Assembly: GCA_964416365.1 (NCBI GenBank) | Contig: CAYQDO010000018.1 | Span: forward strand, 1-19,981 | Reading direction: 5' to 3' | Length of the DNA: 19,981 bases | Source: DUUS01 sp964416365 | Lineage (GTDB): Bacteria > Bacillota_I > Bacilli_A > RF39 > UBA660 | In this document: one piece after another, positions 19,087-19,981 of the stretch | Layout: each line of letters begins with the position of its first letter | Position numbering within the stretch: the stretch's first letter is position 1 | Notes under the pieces: model-generated | What the model was told of the DNA's origin: nothing | The model's input: the letters and a program-made list of their open reading frames with translations, nothing else | The model's database searches: none | Program-made: the position numbers and the translations under genes

Positions 19087-19981
19087 CTACCTTCCTTCAA
19101 AATAAGATCCCCCTATAAATTCTCTTAAAACATTATCACTACTGACATATTCACTTGGAATAGGAAAAAACATTTGTAAAAAATCTATAATTCTTCTTGC
19201 TTCATTATAATACTTGGATTCAGGTGATATGCTGTATAGAAGTGGTTCAGCATAAACCTTTAATATCCCTATTTCATATATAAATGCTGTATTTAAGATA
19301 AAATCAGCTTCATTAGTATATGGAAACACATACTTAACTTCACCTTCTCTAACCTTATCCCACATTTTTAAGGTCATCTCAGCTGTATATCCTCTTGACC
19401 AGCTATCTCTTATAATTCTTCTTAAAAGTCTAATATCTATAGTTGATAAATGATTATGTCTGTCAATTCCTAAAGGAGTAAAAGGACTAATATAAATTTT
19501 AAGCTTTTGATCTCTAGGAATATCTTTGGTAAGTTCTTCATTTAAGGTATGTAATCCTTCAATTAGTATTATGTCCTTTTCACCTAATTTTATAATCCGG
19601 TTTTTATATTCTTTTTCACCTATTAGAAAATTAAAAGTGGGAACGCTGACTGCTTCTCCTGCTAACATTCTCTTAAGATGATTATTAAATAAACCTAGGT
19701 CAATTGCTTCGATGCCTTCATAGTTTGGCTCGCCCTTTTCATCTACCGGAGAATCTTTACGATTTTTAAAGTAATCATCTAGTCCCAAATAAATAGGATT
19801 TAAACCAAAAGTTTCAAGGAACAATGCTAGTTTTTTAGTGCTAGTTGTTTTGCCACTTGATGAAGGTCCACCTAAAAGAATAATTTTCTTTTTCGATTCT
19901 TTAATACGGGCCGCAGCATTATATAATTGATTATCCATCATAATATCATTTTTCTTAATAAAATCCTTAATCTTATTATTA
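19087..19981 (-). CDS. Uridine kinase-type nucleoside kinase, 5' end beyond the window
   Basis: This is the kinase domain of the long nucleoside kinase/uridine kinase family (often fused to a TGS or ThrRS-like N-terminal part, about 550 aa in Firmicutes). It uses NTP to phosphorylate a nucleoside. Counting from the internal Met at 19941, Walker A is GGPSSSGKTT (24-33), followed by LGLDDYFKNR (substrate region), EAIDLGLFNNHL, VPTFNFLIGEK and a Walker B-like IILIEGLHTL. RLLRRIIRDSWSRG forms the lid. The frame stays open upstream of 19941 to the window edge with no stop and no Shine-Dalgarno, so the Met at 19941 is internal and the N-terminal half is missing. GAPDH follows 3 nt downstream. Confidence 0.88.
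   Translation of the reverse strand, partial: NNKIKDFIKKNDIMMDNQLYNAAARIKESKKKIILLGGPSSSGKTTSTKKLALFLETFGLNPIYLGLDDYFKNRKDSPVDEKGEPNYEGIEAIDLGLFNNHLKRMLAGEAVSVPTFNFLIGEKEYKNRIIKLGEKDIILIEGLHTLNEELTKDIPRDQKLKIYISPFTPLGIDRHNHLSTIDIRLLRRIIRDSWSRGYTAEMTLKMWDKVREGEVKYVFPYTNEADFILNTAFIYEIGILKVYAEPLLYSISPESKYYNEARRIIDFLQMFFPIPSEYVSSDNVLREFIGGSYFEGR

Overview
This window looks like a compact, AT-rich chromosome segment from a low-GC Firmicute, most likely an uncultured Bacilli/Mollicutes-like gut lineage. That is an inference from base composition, gene families and layout. TGA is read as a stop (ruvB and the DUF2207-like gene end in TGA), so the Mycoplasma code is not in use. Genes are tightly packed, and convergent pairs share bidirectional terminators that often overlap the last codons. 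No rRNA, tRNA, CRISPR array or IS element was seen. A 100-N scaffold gap lies at 5691-5790.

Left part (1-3784, all minus): the 5' part of queA, then an operon read as ruvA, a HAD-type nucleotidase, ruvB and glyA, with overlaps or gaps of a few bases. Positions 3785-8500 hold mostly small independent units: a YjcZ-like tiny membrane protein, an unrecognised 161-aa protein, a SAM methyltransferase, an argS-ASCH-unknown operon whose third gene is mostly lost in the gap, and a helical hypothetical protein.

Centre (8517-12119): the most distinctive region is a surface-protein export island. It has a TasA/camelysin-like exported protein on the minus strand. Divergent from it are a membrane-anchored protein with two cellulose-binding-like beta domains, a SipW-like (Ser/His, ER/archaeal-type) signal peptidase fused to a polytopic membrane domain, and a DUF5305 membrane protein. 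The two candidate substrates share an N-terminal export motif, so the peptidase probably processes both and the products form or decorate a surface structure. A long HD-domain protein follows.

Right part (13655-19981, mostly minus): a possible 47-aa hydrophobic peptide, a CpsA-like LytR-CpsA-Psr protein flanked by short imperfect direct repeats, and an intergenic region of hairpins that may encode an undescribed structured RNA. Then come a DUF2207-like membrane protein, a DUF1653 protein, an RsiV/PdaC-like lipid- or membrane-anchored protein, a tiny membrane protein, GAPDH, and the 3' part of a uridine-kinase-type nucleoside kinase that runs off the window.

Across the window, promoters repeatedly appear as an extended -10 (TGN-TATAAT or TGN-TAAAAT) ending only 15-22 nt before the start codon. 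Transcripts would therefore begin at or just before the Shine-Dalgarno sequence, and two genes look leaderless.
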